This document shows, in pieces, positions 46,212 to 54,246 of a stretch of 64,000 nucleotides of DNA (positions are counted from its first letter, which is position 1; each line of letters opens with the position of its first letter). Both the position numbers and the translations under genes were made by a program. The notes beneath the pieces were generated by a model. The model saw nothing but the letters and a program-made list of their open reading frames with translations, was not told where the DNA came from and searched no databases. This DNA comes from Desulfallas sp. Bu1-1 (lineage in GTDB: Bacteria; Bacillota; Desulfotomaculia; Desulfotomaculales; Desulfallaceae), in NCBI RefSeq assembly GCF_015594625.1, contig NZ_JADNRQ010000007.1:87520-151519 (forward strand), written 5' to 3'.

Positions 46212-47138
46212 TTGTCCTATGTATCCCTGACCATCAACGGGATTAAGATAAGCGTTCCCAAAGGAACCACCGTGCTAGACGCGGCCCGGGAGGCGGGAGT
46301 GTTTATCCCCACTTTCTGCCACGACCCGGATATCCCGCGCTTCGGCGCCTGCCGCATCTGCGTGGTGGAGATCCCCGGGATGCGCAACCTGCCCGCCTCC
46401 TGCGTTACCGAGGCCACCGAGGGCATGGAGGTATATACTGAATCCCCGGCAGTGGTGGAAGCGCGCAAGACCATCCTGGAACTGCTCCTGGCCAATCACC
46501 CCCAGGACTGCCTGACCTGCGAAAAGAACGGGGACTGCCGGCTGCAGGATTACGCTTTCCGTTACGGCGTCAAGGAATCCGGTTTTAAGGGGGAACGTAA
46601 AAACTACCCGCTGGACGACTCCAACCCGTACATCATCCGGGACGCCAATAAATGCATCCTCTGCGGGCGGTGCGTGCGCACCTGCAACGCCATCCCCGAG
46701 CGCAGTGTGATCGATTTCGGCTACCGCGGCTTTAACACCAAAATCGTCACCGCCATGGACACCCCGCTGGGCGAGTCGGATTGCGTCTACTGCGGCCGCT
46801 GCGTAACGGTTTGTCCCGTGGGGGCGCTCACCTGGAAACCGCTGACAGGCAAGGGGCGCGTGTGGGAACTGACCCGGCAGGAGGTAACCTGCACCTTCTG
46901 TGACAGCGGCTGCACCTTTGAGGTGCTCAGCAAAGACGGTAAAAATATCGGAGTGGTGCCCAAAACGCCCGGAAACGGCCGCCCGCTCTGCCTGAAGGGG
47001 CGGCTGGGGCTCGAACTAAAGTACCTGGACGACCCGCCGGCCCCGCAATTGAAGAAAGGCGATGAATTTGTACAGGTGTCCTGGGGCGAAGCGCTGGGAC
47101 TGGAAGATATTCTGTCCAAGTTGAGTAAAGACAAGTAA
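46212..47138 (+). CDS. HylA-like iron-sulfur subunit, paralogue of the FdhA N-terminus
   Basis: A 308-residue iron-sulfur protein that mirrors the first 300 residues of FdhA: a [2Fe-2S] ferredoxin ('CHDPDIPRFGACRIC'), the His-Cys cluster region ('HPQDCLTCEKNGDC'), two [4Fe-4S] clusters ('CILCGRCVRTC', 'CVYCGRCVTVCP') and the Mo-protein iron-sulfur motif ('CTFCDSGCTFEV...'). It stops at the start of the molybdopterin domain ('EFVQVSWGEALG'), so it has no active site. I compare it with HylA of the Clostridium acidurici HylCBA-FdhF2 formate dehydrogenase, from memory. The order E-F-A-Fdh fits. Confidence 0.88.
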   Translation: MSYVSLTINGIKISVPKGTTVLDAAREAGVFIPTFCHDPDIPRFGACRICVVEIPGMRNLPASCVTEATEGMEVYTESPAVVEARKTILELLLANHPQDCLTCEKNGDCRLQDYAFRYGVKESGFKGERKNYPLDDSNPYIIRDANKCILCGRCVRTCNAIPERSVIDFGYRGFNTKIVTAMDTPLGESDCVYCGRCVTVCPVGALTWKPLTGKGRVWELTRQEVTCTFCDSGCTFEVLSKDGKNIGVVPKTPGNGRPLCLKGRLGLELKYLDDPPAPQLKKGDEFVQVSWGEALGLEDILSKLSKDK

Positions 47139-47160
47139 AAGAAGGGAGGGATAACTTCCG

Positions 47161-49848
47161 GTGGCAGAAGTTACATTGACCATCAACGGTATTTCCGTAA
47201 CCGTACCAAAGGGAACCACCGTATTGGACGCCGCCAGGCAGGCCGGTATATTCATCCCCACGTTTTGTCACGACCCGGAACTGACCAGATTCGGCGCCTG
47301 CCGCATGTGCGTGGTGGAAATCCCGGGAATGCGTAACCTGCCCGCTTCCTGCGTCACCGAGGCCACCGACGGCATGGTGGTGCATACCGATTCGCCGGCG
47401 GTAATTGAGGCCAGGAAAACCATCCTGGAATTGATGCTGGCCAATCACCCCATGGACTGCCTGACCTGCGGCAAAAACGGCGACTGCCGGTTGCAGGATT
47501 ACGCCTACTTGTACGGGGTTAAAACCGAACCCTTTGGAGGAGAAAAACACAACTACCCCGTTGAAAACGACAATCCCTTTATCGTCAGGGATATGAATAA
47601 ATGCATCCTTTGCGGCAAGTGCGTGCGCGCCTGCGCTGAAATCCAGGGCAAAAGTATTGTTGACTTTGCCTACCGCGGCTTCGACGCCAAGATTACGCCG
47701 GCCATGGACGTGCCACTTTCCGAGTCGGAATGCGTATTTTGCGGCAACTGTGTCGCCGTTTGCCCGGTGGGGGCGCTGCAGGAGAAGGGACTGCGCTCGG
47801 CCGCCAGGACCTGGGAAGTGAAAAAGGTTAAAACCACTTGCCCTTATTGTGGCACGGGTTGCAGCTTTGAATTGAACGTGAAGGACAACAGGGTGGTAGG
47901 CGTCACCTCCTGCGACGGCGATGTCAACGGCCGGGCCCTGTGCGCCAAGGGACGTTTCGGCTACGGCTTTATTCATCACCCCGACCGCCTAACCACTCCG
48001 CTGGTTAAAAAGAACGGAAAATTTGTGAAAGCCACCTGGGAAGAGGCGATTAGCCTGGTGGCTCAAAAACTGGGAGCCGTCAAAGATAAATACGGTTCCG
48101 ACGCGCTGGCGGTGCTCAGTTCCGCCCGCTGTACCAACGAAGAAAATTACCTGATGCAGAAATTTACCCGCGCGGTGCTCGGTACCAATAATATCGACCA
48201 CTGCGCCCGTCTCTGACACGCTCCCACCGTCGCCGGTCTGGCGACTGCATTCGGAAGCGGCGCAATGACCAACAGCATCAGGGAAATCGCCGGTGCCAAC
48301 TTTATTCTGGCCATCGGCACCAACACCACGGAGTCCCACCCCATCATCAGCCTGCAGGCCAAGAAGGCCAAGCGCAACGGGGCAACCCTGGTGGTGGCCG
48401 ACCCAAGGCGGACCGAGATGGCTGAACTGGCCGATATTCACATGCAATTAAATTCCGGTTCCGACATTGCCCTGCTCAATGCCATGGCCAATGTCATCAT
48501 CAGTGAAGAACTTTGGAATAAAGACTTCGTGGCCAACAGAACCGAAGATTTCGAGGCACTGAAACAAACCGTGGCCAAGTATACACCGGAATACGCCGCG
48601 GAAATCACCGGTGTTCCGGCGGAAACCATCAGGGAAGTGGCCCGTGGATACGCCAGGGCAAAAAATGCCACCATTTTATACACCATGGGCGTGACTCAAC
48701 ATATCTGCGGCACCCATAACGTATTTGCCGTGGCCAACCTGGCCATGCTTTGCGGTCATATCGGCAAGGAGAGCAGCGGCGTCAACCCGCTGCGGGGGCA
48801 GAACAACGTTCAGGGCGCCTGCGACATGGGCGCGCTGCCCAACGTTTACACCGGTTACCAGCCGGTAACCTTGGAAGAAAACCGGGCCAAATTCGCAAAG
48901 GTTTGGAACGTCGGCGAACTGCCGGCCAAGCCGGGCCTGACCGTGGGCGAAATGATGGAAGGCGCGGCTGATGGCAGGGTTAAAGCCATGTACATCATGG
49001 GTGAAAACCCGGTGCTGTCCGATCCGGACTCGGACCACGTGGTCCACGCCTTGGAGAAACTGGAGTTTTTAGTGGTACAGGATATATTCCTCACCGAAAC
49101 TGCGGCCCTGGCCGACGTGGTGCTGCCGGCGGCCAGTTTCGCCGAAAAGGACGGCACTTTCAGCAATACCGAACGCCGGGTGCAGCGCGTACGCAAAGCC
49201 ATCGACCCGGTGGGCGATGCGAAGGCGGACTGGCAAATCATTTGCGACGTGGCCACGGCCATGGGATATCCCATGCAATATGCCTCGGCGTCGGATATCT
49301 TTGATGAAATCGCCAGATTAACACCTTCTTACGCCGGCATATCATACGCCCGCTTGGAGCAAGGCGGCATCCAGTGGCCCTGCCCCAGTGCGGATCACCC
49401 CGGAACCCCGTACCTGCATAAGGATAAGTTTGTCCGGGGTCTGGGCAAGTTCAACCCGGTGGAATACATTCCTCCGGCGGAACAACCCGATCAGGATTAC
49501 CCGTTCGTGCTAAGCACCGGTCGCCGCCATTTCCATTACCATACAGGCACCATGACCCAGCGTACCGGCGCACTGGAAGTGCACTACGGCGCCGAGCACC
49601 TTGAAATCAACCCGCTGGATGCGGCCGACCTGGGTGTGGTTGACGGCGACACGGTCCGGGTCAAATCCCGCCGCGGGCAAGTGGAAGTAAAAGCACGCCT
49701 TACCGACGTGGTACCGCGAGGCCTTGTATTCACTTCCTTTCACTTCCCGGAAGTGGCCATCAACAAGCTGACCAACCCGGCCAGGGACCCGGTGGCCAAG
49801 ATACCGGAGTTGAAAGTTTGTGCCGTAAAAGTGGAAAAGGCAAGTTAA
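47161..49848 (+). CDS. fdhA: Selenocysteine formate dehydrogenase catalytic subunit (FdhA/FdhF2 type)
   Basis: This is the molybdenum/tungsten bis-MGD subunit oxidising formate (or reducing CO2). The full product is 895 residues: N-terminal [2Fe-2S], His-Cys and two [4Fe-4S] clusters, then the catalytic domain 'TTCPYCGTGCSFEL' with '4Fe-4S'. The frame has a UGA at 48214-48216, in 'DHCARL-U-HAPTVAGLA', where FdhF has selenocysteine (residue 352 here), and a SECIS-like stem-loop follows. The stop therefore is decoded as Sec, not a break. The gene is last in the operon with the NuoE/F-like and HylA-like genes. GTG 47161 starts about 12 bases after GGGAGGG. Confidence 0.95.
48214..48245 (+). promoter_or_regulatory. 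In-frame UGA (Sec) with bacterial SECIS stem-loop
   Basis: The UGA at 48214-48216 is followed after 12 bases by GTCGCC (48229-48234), loop GGTCT (48235-48239) and GGCGAC (48240-48245). The perfect 6-bp stem and the GGUCU apical loop match the E. coli fdhF SECIS recognised by SelB. The region is coding at the same time. Confidence 0.92.
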
Positions 49849-49864
49849 ACTCCATATACGCGTA

Positions 49865-49895
49865 AAGCCGGAAAGCAATTTCCGGCTTACTTTTT
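49865..49895 (+). terminator. Intrinsic terminator of the formate dehydrogenase operon
   Basis: AAGCCGGAAA and TTTCCGGCTT form a perfect 10-bp stem around GCAA and are followed by ACTTTTTAT. Confidence 0.9.
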
Positions 49896-50018
49896 ATCCG
49901 GTGTGACCGTAAAGTAATAATGATTTGTAAAAAAATAATAATTTAATTTTTTTAAAATTTAAAATCAAAAAAGAGGGAAAGCAAAAAATTTGTTGAATAT
50001 TAAAATTATTAAACCACC

Positions 50019-50036
50019 TGAATGAATACTCATTTA
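50019..50036 (+). promoter_or_regulatory. FadR (TetR-type)-like operator before fadD
   Basis: TGAATGAATACTCATTTA matches the Bacillus FadR consensus TGAATGAMTANTCATTCA at all positions but one (T for C at position 17). It lies 18 bases before the fadD start codon and overlaps the likely ribosome site region, so binding would block expression and long-chain acyl-CoA would relieve it. The regulator gene is not in the window. Confidence 0.75.
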
Positions 50037-50054
50037 TTTATGGAGGTGTCCGCA

Positions 50055-51689
50055 TTGCCAGACCAAAACAGACCCTGGTTGAATCATTACTCCAAGGCCG
50101 TACCCGCCCATATCGATTACCCGGACCTGACCATGCCGCAACACCTGGAGAAAGTAGCGAAGGAATTTCCCGACCGAGACGCCGCTGTATTTGCCGGTGT
50201 AAGGCTCAATTTTCAAACCCTGCAGGCTATGGTCAACAAGTGTGCGAATGCGCTTGTCGATTTAGGGGTCAAAAAGGGCGACCGGGTAGCCATCATGGCC
50301 CCCAACTGCCCCCAGTACGTGCTCAGTTTTATGGCCACATTAAAACTCGGGGCGGTAGTGGTGCAGGTCAACCCGATGTATGTGGAAAGAGAACTGGAAC
50401 ATATTTTAAATGACTCCGGAGCTGAGATTATTATTGCTTACGACGCTTTTTACCCCTTAATAAGCAAAGTGCGCAGCGTGACACCGCTGAAAAAAGTAAT
50501 TTTATTCATGCTTGGACAACCTTCCGGAACCGCCGATGAAAACGCGTTAAAAGCCGAGGAGTTGTTGATGCAATATCCGGCGGAATTCGACCAGGTTCCG
50601 GTAAACATGGATGATGACGTTGCGGTGTTTCAGTACACGGGGGGTACTACCGGCGTTTCCAAGGGGGCAATGTTGACCCACCGCAATATTACCGCCAACG
50701 CCCTCCAGGTCAGCAGCTGGTTTGAGAACCTGGAGTACGGCAAGGAAAAAGTGCTTTGCGCGTTGCCCTTTTTCCATTCCTATGCCATGACCACGTGCAT
50801 GAATTTCAGCATTATCAACGCCGCCACCATGATTATCATGCCGCGTTTTGAAATTAAACAATGCCTGGAATTGATCAAGGAACACCAGCCCACATTTTTC
50901 CCGGGCGCACCCACCATGTACATCGCCATCAATAACTATCCCAACGTGCAGGAATATGGCATCAATTCAATCAAGGGGTGTATTAGTGGATCAGCACCCC
51001 TACCCCTGGAAGTAGCGGAAAAGTTTGAACAACTAACCGGCGGCAACCTGGTGGAAGGTTATGGTTTATCCGAAACATCCCCTGTAACACACTGCAATCC
51101 CATCATGGGCTTACGCAAAGCAGGGTCTATCGGCATCCCCTTGCCGGATACCGAATGCAAGATCGTCGACCTGGAAACCGGTGAGCGGGAGCTTCCACCT
51201 GGTGAAGTCGGCGAACTGTGTATTAAAGGTCCCCAGGTGATGAAGGGTTACTGGAACATGCCGGAAGAAACTGCGAAAACACTACGCAACGGCTGGGTTA
51301 ACACCGGTGACATTGCCAAAATGGACGAAGACGGGTATTTCTATATCGTCGACCGGAAAAAAGACATGATTATTGCCGGGGGTTTCAATATTTACCCGCG
51401 GGAAATCGAGGAAGTGCTGTTTGAACACCCCAAAGTCTTGGAGGCCGTGGTTGCCGGCGTTCCCGACCCCTATCGCGGTGAAACAGTGAAGGCATTTGTC
51501 GTATTAAAGCAAGGGGAACAGGCAACTGAAGAGGAAATCATCCAATATTGCAGGGATAATCTGGCCAAGTACAAAGTGCCCAGGCTGGTGGAATTCCGTA
51601 CCGAACTGCCGAAAACAATTGTCGGCAAGGTTTTAAGACGCACGCTGCGGGAGGAAGAAATCAAAAAACAACAAGCCAAAGGTGAATAA
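50055..51689 (+). CDS. fadD: Long-chain fatty-acid-CoA ligase
   Basis: This AMP-forming ligase activates medium- or long-chain fatty acids to acyl-CoA. The 544 residues carry the adenylation motifs 'YTGGTTGVSKGAMLTHRNI', 'GYGLSETSPVTH', 'TGDIAKMDEDGYFYI', 'DRKKDMIIAGGFNIYPREIE' and the C-terminal 'KTIVGKVLRRTLR' with the catalytic lysine. TTG 50055 lies 7 bases after GGAGGTG; an upstream ATG at 50022 is in frame but overlaps the operator. A FadR-like operator upstream suggests induction by fatty acids. It is monocistronic, with its own terminator. Confidence 0.93.
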   Translation: MPDQNRPWLNHYSKAVPAHIDYPDLTMPQHLEKVAKEFPDRDAAVFAGVRLNFQTLQAMVNKCANALVDLGVKKGDRVAIMAPNCPQYVLSFMATLKLGAVVVQVNPMYVERELEHILNDSGAEIIIAYDAFYPLISKVRSVTPLKKVILFMLGQPSGTADENALKAEELLMQYPAEFDQVPVNMDDDVAVFQYTGGTTGVSKGAMLTHRNITANALQVSSWFENLEYGKEKVLCALPFFHSYAMTTCMNFSIINAATMIIMPRFEIKQCLELIKEHQPTFFPGAPTMYIAINNYPNVQEYGINSIKGCISGSAPLPLEVAEKFEQLTGGNLVEGYGLSETSPVTHCNPIMGLRKAGSIGIPLPDTECKIVDLETGERELPPGEVGELCIKGPQVMKGYWNMPEETAKTLRNGWVNTGDIAKMDEDGYFYIVDRKKDMIIAGGFNIYPREIEEVLFEHPKVLEAVVAGVPDPYRGETVKAFVVLKQGEQATEEEIIQYCRDNLAKYKVPRLVEFRTELPKTIVGKVLRRTLREEEIKKQQAKGE

Positions 51690-51734
51690 GTGTTGTTTAT
51701 AGATTTACTACCGGTTATTTAGTCAACTAAACGG

Positions 51735-51764
51735 CAACCCCATCCATGGAGGATGGGGTTGTTT
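51735..51764 (+). terminator. Terminator-like hairpin after fadD
   Basis: CAACCCCATCC pairs with GGATGGGGTTG over loop ATGGA, followed by TTTC. The uridine run is only three bases, but the 11-bp stem is strong. Confidence 0.65.
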
Positions 51765-52002
51765 CACATTACATATTTATTGGCATTTATGATCGTTCGC
51801 CCGATTTTCATGCCGGGTTTGAGTTTAGATATCGAAATCTTACGCATTAATTAGGGCCATCCTTTATCTAAAATAACCTTTATCCAGAAATATTTGTTTA
51901 TTTTTCGATGGATTTGCCAATTTTCCTCTTAAAAATCAACAAATTTTAATAATTACCAATAGAAGTTTGTATTTTTAAACATTGAAAAAATTTGTGAAAC
52001 AG
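51765..52002 (+). other. AT-rich region before the phosphate transporter
   Basis: Nothing gene-like is visible. It separates the fadD terminator from the Pho-box array. Confidence 0.4.
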
Positions 52003-52059
52003 TTTACAATTAGTTTAACATTTAGTTAACAATAATTTAACATTAGTTTAATTTATAAT
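52003..52059 (+). promoter_or_regulatory. Pho-box array with sigma-A -10
   Basis: Direct repeats TTTACA (52003-52008), TTAACA (52015-52020), TTAACA (52026-52031), TTAACA (52037-52042) and TTAATT (52048-52053) are spaced 11-12 bases apart, the layout of PhoP boxes in Bacillus. TATAAT follows at 52054-52059, in place of a -35 element. They lie 25-80 bases before the Na/Pi transporter, so PhoP-type activation under phosphate starvation is likely. Confidence 0.8.
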
Positions 52060-52081
52060 TTTATAAGGGAGGTGATAATGC

Positions 52082-53782
52082 GTGGATTTATGGGAGTCCG
52101 TAACTCTGGGACTGATGGGAGGAATGGGTCTTTTACTATACGGTATGTACATAATGAGCGAAGGACTGCAGAAAATCGCGGGGCACAGGCTGCGCAACAT
52201 TTTAAGCACACTGACCCATAACCGGTTTACCGCGCTCGTGGTGGGTGCTCTGGTCACCATACTGTTTCAGAGTAGTACCGCCACCACGGTGATACTGGTC
52301 GGCTTAACCAGCGCATCCATTTTAACGCTTAAACAAACGCTGGGGGTAATCCTTGGCGCCGATATCGGAACCACGATTACCGCCCAATTGATTGCCTTGA
52401 AGGCTACAGAAATTTCCCTGCCCATTGTCGGTATTGGTGCCACAATCATATTTTTCAGCAAACGGGACAAGTACAAGCGGGTGGGGCAGGTGCTTCTCGG
52501 TTTCGGTCTATTGTTTCTCGGCTTGAAAATCATGTCCGATACCATGCACCCGCTGCGTGACGCGCCCTTTTTCCGGGAAATGTTGATGAGCGCAAGCAGC
52601 TACCCGCTACTGGCCATTGCCGCCGCGGCCATATTTACCTTTCTGGTACACAGCAGCGCCGCTTCAGTTGGCATTATCATGGTACTGGCTATGCAGGGTA
52701 TGATTTCATTGCATTCGGCAATCTACCTGTTATTCGGAGCCAATATCGGTACGTCGTTTACAGCGGTGATTTCCAGTCTCGGCTCTTCCAGGGAAGCCCA
52801 GCGCGTGGCAACCGCCCACCTGCTTTTTAAACTGGCCGGGGTGCTGATCCTGTTTCCCTTTGTCACGCCATTCGCGCACTTGCTGACGAAGCTGACCGCA
52901 ACCCCCGGTTACCAGGTGGCCAACGCCCATACCCTGTTTAATGTGGGCATCGCCATATTATTCTTACCATTTACCAAATATTTTGCCAGGTTCCTGGAAA
53001 TAATCGTCCCGGAACGGCGCGAGGAGAAACAGGAAGAATTGAAGCCCAAGTACCTGGATAACAAGCTGATTACCACACCTTCCATAGCGCTCGGCCTCGT
53101 GTCCAAGGAAGTGAATCACGCGTCGGACCAGGTTTATGAAATGACCTGTTCCGTTATTACCATTTTTGAAAAAAGCAGCATTGAACTGCTGGACCAGTTG
53201 AATAAAAAGGAAGACTATCTTGACGTGCTTTACAAGTCCATAACCCAGTACCTCACCGACGTCATGCGCCAGCCCCTGTCACGCCAGGAATTTTACCGGT
53301 GCATGAGCTACATGCACATAGTAAACGACCTGGAACACATCGGTGATATTATAGAAAAAGATATCACTTATATCGCCAGCTGCAAAATCGCCCGCGGGTG
53401 CAAATTTTCCGACGCCGGTTGGGAGGAAATCAACGAAATGCACCAGCGGTTATGCGATATGATGCGCATGGCCAACCTGGCCCTGTTTTCCAACGACAGG
53501 GAACTGGCGGAAAAGACGGCCAAACTGTACCCGGAACTGGCCAGAATGGAGCGGCAGCTCAGGGCTCAGCATTTCAACCGTTTGAAAGACGGCACCACCT
53601 TATCCATTTCAACCAGTTCATTACATCTCGATTTAATCAACTCGTTCCTGCGCATCAGCGAACATATTAAAAACATTTGCTATGAAATTGTCGTCATGGG
53701 TGAAAACAACGAAGCTTATTCCAGCCACCACTCGGACGATTTTGTCCACAGCTGCGACGATCTTACCATGACGCTAAACTAA
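52082..53782 (+). CDS. Na/Pi cotransporter family protein with PhoU-like C-terminus
   Basis: A phosphate importer of 566 residues. The N-terminal half has eight or more hydrophobic helices and the paired motifs 'ALVTILFQSSTATTVILVGL' and 'TFLVHSSAASVGIIMVLAMQ', characteristic QSS/SS repeats of NptA-type carriers. The C-terminal 220 residues are cytosolic and PhoU-like helical ('SDQVYEMTCSVITIFEKS', 'YMHIVNDLEHIGDIIEKDI'). GTG 52082 follows GGGAGGTG by 7 bases. A Pho-box array lies upstream and a strong terminator downstream, so it is a single-gene phosphate regulon unit. Confidence 0.92.
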   Translation: MDLWESVTLGLMGGMGLLLYGMYIMSEGLQKIAGHRLRNILSTLTHNRFTALVVGALVTILFQSSTATTVILVGLTSASILTLKQTLGVILGADIGTTITAQLIALKATEISLPIVGIGATIIFFSKRDKYKRVGQVLLGFGLLFLGLKIMSDTMHPLRDAPFFREMLMSASSYPLLAIAAAAIFTFLVHSSAASVGIIMVLAMQGMISLHSAIYLLFGANIGTSFTAVISSLGSSREAQRVATAHLLFKLAGVLILFPFVTPFAHLLTKLTATPGYQVANAHTLFNVGIAILFLPFTKYFARFLEIIVPERREEKQEELKPKYLDNKLITTPSIALGLVSKEVNHASDQVYEMTCSVITIFEKSSIELLDQLNKKEDYLDVLYKSITQYLTDVMRQPLSRQEFYRCMSYMHIVNDLEHIGDIIEKDITYIASCKIARGCKFSDAGWEEINEMHQRLCDMMRMANLALFSNDRELAEKTAKLYPELARMERQLRAQHFNRLKDGTTLSISTSSLHLDLINSFLRISEHIKNICYEIVVMGENNEAYSSHHSDDFVHSCDDLTMTLN

Positions 53783-53793
53783 TCACCTGCCGG

Positions 53794-53822
53794 GCCGTGT
53801 TTTGGAAAACACGGCTTTTTTT
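53794..53822 (+). terminator. Intrinsic terminator after the Na/Pi transporter
   Basis: GCCGTGTTTT and AAAACACGGC form a near-perfect stem and are followed by TTTTTTTA. Confidence 0.9.
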
Positions 53823-54246
53823 ATGCCCACCCCAAAGCTTAAAAATTTCGACCCCAAACGTATCATAATGGGTTTAATGGTCGGACGAGTTTATAAACCA
53901 TTCAGCTTTAAAATAATGCTGCTTAGCTGAATTTTCTTAAAATTTTTACAAATAGGCTTTATTATATATTACAGACGGTATTTATTTAACCAAATGTTTG
54001 AGCGGCGAGGCCGTGATTATTAATCAAGGGAGGTGTTAACACTGCCCGGGTGACAAGTTTGTTAACATAAATATATATAATCTTTTAATTTATAATTTAT
54101 TGTTTGTTATAACGTCTCCGCCACAAAAAAATAATCCGTAACAGGGCCCATTGGTTTGACGGGTTGGGAAAGGATTTATATATTTATTTATCTCTGACAG
54201 CTAAATAAGAATTGTAAGTAATTTTAATCCAAAGGAGGTTTATATT
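53823..54246 (+). promoter_or_regulatory. Long leader region of acs with sigma-A promoter
   Basis: A 420-base gap before acetyl-CoA synthetase. The best promoter is TTGACG (54156-54161), 17 bases, TATATT (54179-54184), which gives a leader of about 55 bases. A GGGAGGTG (54028-54035) is followed by a six-codon frame only. Nothing else was recognised. Confidence 0.5.

Noticed and set aside
46927..47979. 350-codon minus-strand frame
   Set aside because: It overlaps two highly conserved iron-sulfur protein genes on the plus strand and is a shadow of their GC-rich third codon positions.
48265..49848. Open frame beginning with ATG as a separate gene for a formate dehydrogenase large subunit
   Set aside because: It is in frame with the upstream 351 codons through a UGA at the FdhF selenocysteine position, and a SECIS stem-loop follows, so this is one gene.
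54028..54055. Ribosome site GGGAGGTG before acs as the start of a small gene
   Set aside because: Only six codons follow before a stop (GTG...TGA); no sign of a conserved leader peptide.
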